Below, piece after piece: positions 62,549 through 64,000 of a stretch of DNA of 64,000 nucleotides. Origin of the DNA: Sphingomonas mali NBRC 15500 (GTDB taxonomy: Bacteria > Pseudomonadota > Alphaproteobacteria > Sphingomonadales > Sphingomonadaceae). Position numbers and translations under genes: made by a program. The notes beneath the pieces were generated by a model. That model worked only from the letters and a program-made list of their open reading frames with translations. It did no database searches and had not been told where the DNA came from. The stretch spans positions 124,001-188,000 of the forward strand of contig NZ_BCYX01000001.1 in the NCBI RefSeq assembly GCF_001598415.1, in the 5' to 3' direction. The stretch's first letter is position 1. The number at the start of each line of letters is the position of its first letter.

Positions 62549-63424
62549 TTAGCCGAGCGCGTGCTGCCCCAACAGGATCGCGCCCAGCGGCCCGGCTTCG
62601 GCACCGAGCGCCGCGGGAACGATATAGGCATCGAGATTGCCCAGCAGCGAGCGGTCGCCGTAACTGCCCAGGCTTTCGTCCAGCATTCGGCGTATCATCG
62701 GCAGCAACCAGGGCACGCCCAACGCCACGCCGCCGCCGAAGACGATCCGGCGCGGAATGCCGGTCAGCACCAGCGTATGACAGAGTTGCGCGATCGGATG
62801 CGCGACCTGGGGCCAGATCGGCGAATGCTCCGCTATCTCATTGGCGGCAACGCCGGCACGTGCCTTGATCGCCGGGCCAGATGCCAGCCCCTCGACGCAA
62901 TCGCCGTGGAACGAGCAGATACCTGGCCAATCGTCACCTGCCATCCGCACCGGACGGACATGGCCCAATTCCTGGTGAGTCAGGCCGACCACCGGCTTAT
63001 CCTGGCTGATCAGCCCGACACCCACCCCGGTGCCGATGGTGATATAAGCGTGGTCATGCAGGCCCTTGGCCGCACCCCATTGGCCCTCCGCCAGCCCGGC
63101 GCCGACAACATCGGTGTGGAAGGCGGTGGGCACGTCATATCGACGCTGCAATCGCCCCGCGACATCGGTGTTGGCCCAGCCCGGCTTGGTGGTCGCGGTG
63201 ATATGGCCATAGCTGGCGGAAGTGGCGTCGATCCCAATGGGCCCGAAGCTGGCAATGCCGATCGCGTCGAACCCACGCCATTGGTCAAGCGCTTCCTCGA
63301 TCGCCGCCATCGTCGTTTCGGGATCGGTCGTGTCGACCCGTCGCGCCTCGACGATGGTCGCGCCATCCTGCGACAAAACGCACACGCACTTGGTGCCACC
63401 CAGCTCGACGCCTGCTATTCTCAA
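62549..63424 (-). CDS. ROK family fructokinase
   Basis: Protein of 291 aa from a TTG start overlapping the upstream stop (TTGA), with GGGGATGG before it. N-terminal phosphate loop GVELGGTKCVCVLS, catalytic Asp in FHTDVVGAGL, zinc-binding stretch CSFHGDCVEGLASGPA and FGGGVALGVP fit fructokinase-type ROK enzymes. It phosphorylates fructose or a similar hexose. Confidence 0.88.
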   Translation of the reverse strand: MRIAGVELGGTKCVCVLSQDGATIVEARRVDTTDPETTMAAIEEALDQWRGFDAIGIASFGPIGIDATSASYGHITATTKPGWANTDVAGRLQRRYDVPTAFHTDVVGAGLAEGQWGAAKGLHDHAYITIGTGVGVGLISQDKPVVGLTHQELGHVRPVRMAGDDWPGICSFHGDCVEGLASGPAIKARAGVAANEIAEHSPIWPQVAHPIAQLCHTLVLTGIPRRIVFGGGVALGVPWLLPMIRRMLDESLGSYGDRSLLGNLDAYIVPAALGAEAGPLGAILLGQHALG

Positions 63425-64000
63425 GACACCATCCCCAAAATCCGCTCCGCCTGAACGAGGTGCAGCGCTTCGACCATCTTGCCGTCGACCTGGATCACCC
63501 CGCCATCGCCGCTGGCGAACGCATCGCGTACGCGCGTCGCCCATTCGATCGCCGCGGCATCCGGGCTGAATACGGCGTTGCAGATATCGATCTGTCGAGG
63601 ATGGATCAGCGATTTGCCGTCATAGCCCATGGCGGCCGCCGCCGCGCATTCCGCCTCCAGCCGAGCGTCGTCCGAAAAATCGTTGCAAACGCCGTCGAGC
63701 GCGACGAGTCCGCGCGACCGCGCCGCCGCCAGCACGCTTGCCTGGACCGGCGCCAGCCAGGCGCGACCCGACCCGGGCCGCGCGCCCATTTCCAGCGCGA
63801 GGTCGTTCACGCCGAGCACGAACCCCTGCACGTCCGCCTCGGCGATATCCTGCAACCGGCCCAGCGCCTCACACGTCTCGATCATCACCCAAAGTGGTGT
63901 TCCGGAACCGAGATGATCACGGCATGTTCGGACGTCGCCCGCATTGCGTATCTTGGGCACCAAAACGGTCGCCCCCGTCCCGCGCACCGCCGCCAGGTCC
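63421..64000 (-). CDS. CitE-like HpcH/HpaI aldolase family lyase, partial
   Basis: At least 192 aa; the 5' end lies beyond the right edge, as the frame (DLAAVRGTGATVLVPK) is open to 64000. CitE/malyl-CoA-lyase-type motifs are visible: WVMIETCEALG (metal-binding Glu), GVNDLALEMG and DGKSLIHPRQI. It acts on acyl-CoA thioesters by family. The 4-nt overlap with the fructokinase gene shows co-transcription. Confidence 0.88.
   Translation of the reverse strand, partial: DLAAVRGTGATVLVPKIRNAGDVRTCRDHLGSGTPLWVMIETCEALGRLQDIAEADVQGFVLGVNDLALEMGARPGSGRAWLAPVQASVLAAARSRGLVALDGVCNDFSDDARLEAECAAAAAMGYDGKSLIHPRQIDICNAVFSPDAAAIEWATRVRDAFASGDGGVIQVDGKMVEALHLVQAERILGMVS

Overview
The window looks like chromosomal DNA of a sphingomonad (Alphaproteobacteria, Sphingomonadales, probably Sphingomonas or a close relative). 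This rests on the high GC content, the alphaproteobacterial S12, EF-Tu and EF-G sequences, a pyruvate dehydrogenase E2/lpdA operon, a bactofilin, a large TonB-dependent receptor and several small proteins of sphingomonad type. No species can be named from sequence alone.

Layout. (1) 1-8.5 kb, minus strand: the str operon (rpsL-rpsG-fusA-tuf), a strong terminator, then the start of the S10 operon (rpsJ, a 303-bp hairpin-rich gap, rplC-rplD-rplW-rplB-rpsS-rplV). A consensus-like promoter lies upstream of rpsL, and an intrinsic terminator sits inside its leader, which suggests attenuation. (2) 8.5-17.4 kb: a GT87-like membrane glycosyltransferase, bactofilin, MAPEG and GFA proteins, a minus-strand pyruvate dehydrogenase operon (E2, small membrane protein, two coupled hotdog thioesterases, lpdA), a universal stress protein and a secreted M28 peptidase. 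(3) 17.4-24.4 kb: a minus-strand uptake and catabolic operon (TonB receptor, MFS, TetR, aldonolactone-oxidase-like flavoprotein, D-threonine-aldolase-like PLP enzyme). (4) 25-38 kb: housekeeping and envelope genes (HdeD-like, RcnB-like, fRMsr, arfB, RluA-type synthase, M15 and NlpC/P60 peptidases, Gfo/Idh/MocA oxidoreductase, serine hydrolase), a divergent pair of citrate-synthase-like genes, and a DUF2171 protein. (5) 38.16-45.2 kb: tRNA-Ala(CGC) followed by a decayed prophage with an XRE repressor and matching palindromes, an HTH protein, an FAD monooxygenase as probable cargo, a truncated large terminase and an apparently intact lysis cassette (holin-like, GH108 endolysin, overlapping Rz/Rz1 spanins), closed by a strong terminator. 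(6) 45.2-58.6 kb: azoreductase/HxlR, AraC, a membrane protein fused to a SET methyltransferase domain, an ABC transporter operon with a structured leader, an SPFH protein, and a DUF983-MocR pair behind a palindrome. (7) 58.7-64 kb: a CHASE4 sensor kinase with a REC-GGDEF-EAL partner, a ROK fructokinase and a partial CitE-like lyase.

The items I find most worth checking are the membrane-SET fusion (47.3-48.4 kb), the structured leader and Shine-Dalgarno hairpin before the ABC operon (48.5-48.7 kb), the rpsL leader terminator with Arg at S12 position 88, the hairpin-rich rpsJ-rplC gap, the divergent citrate synthases with one HTH fusion, and the prophage remnant that keeps its lysis cassette and repressor operators. 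All calls come from reading the sequence; no database search was run.
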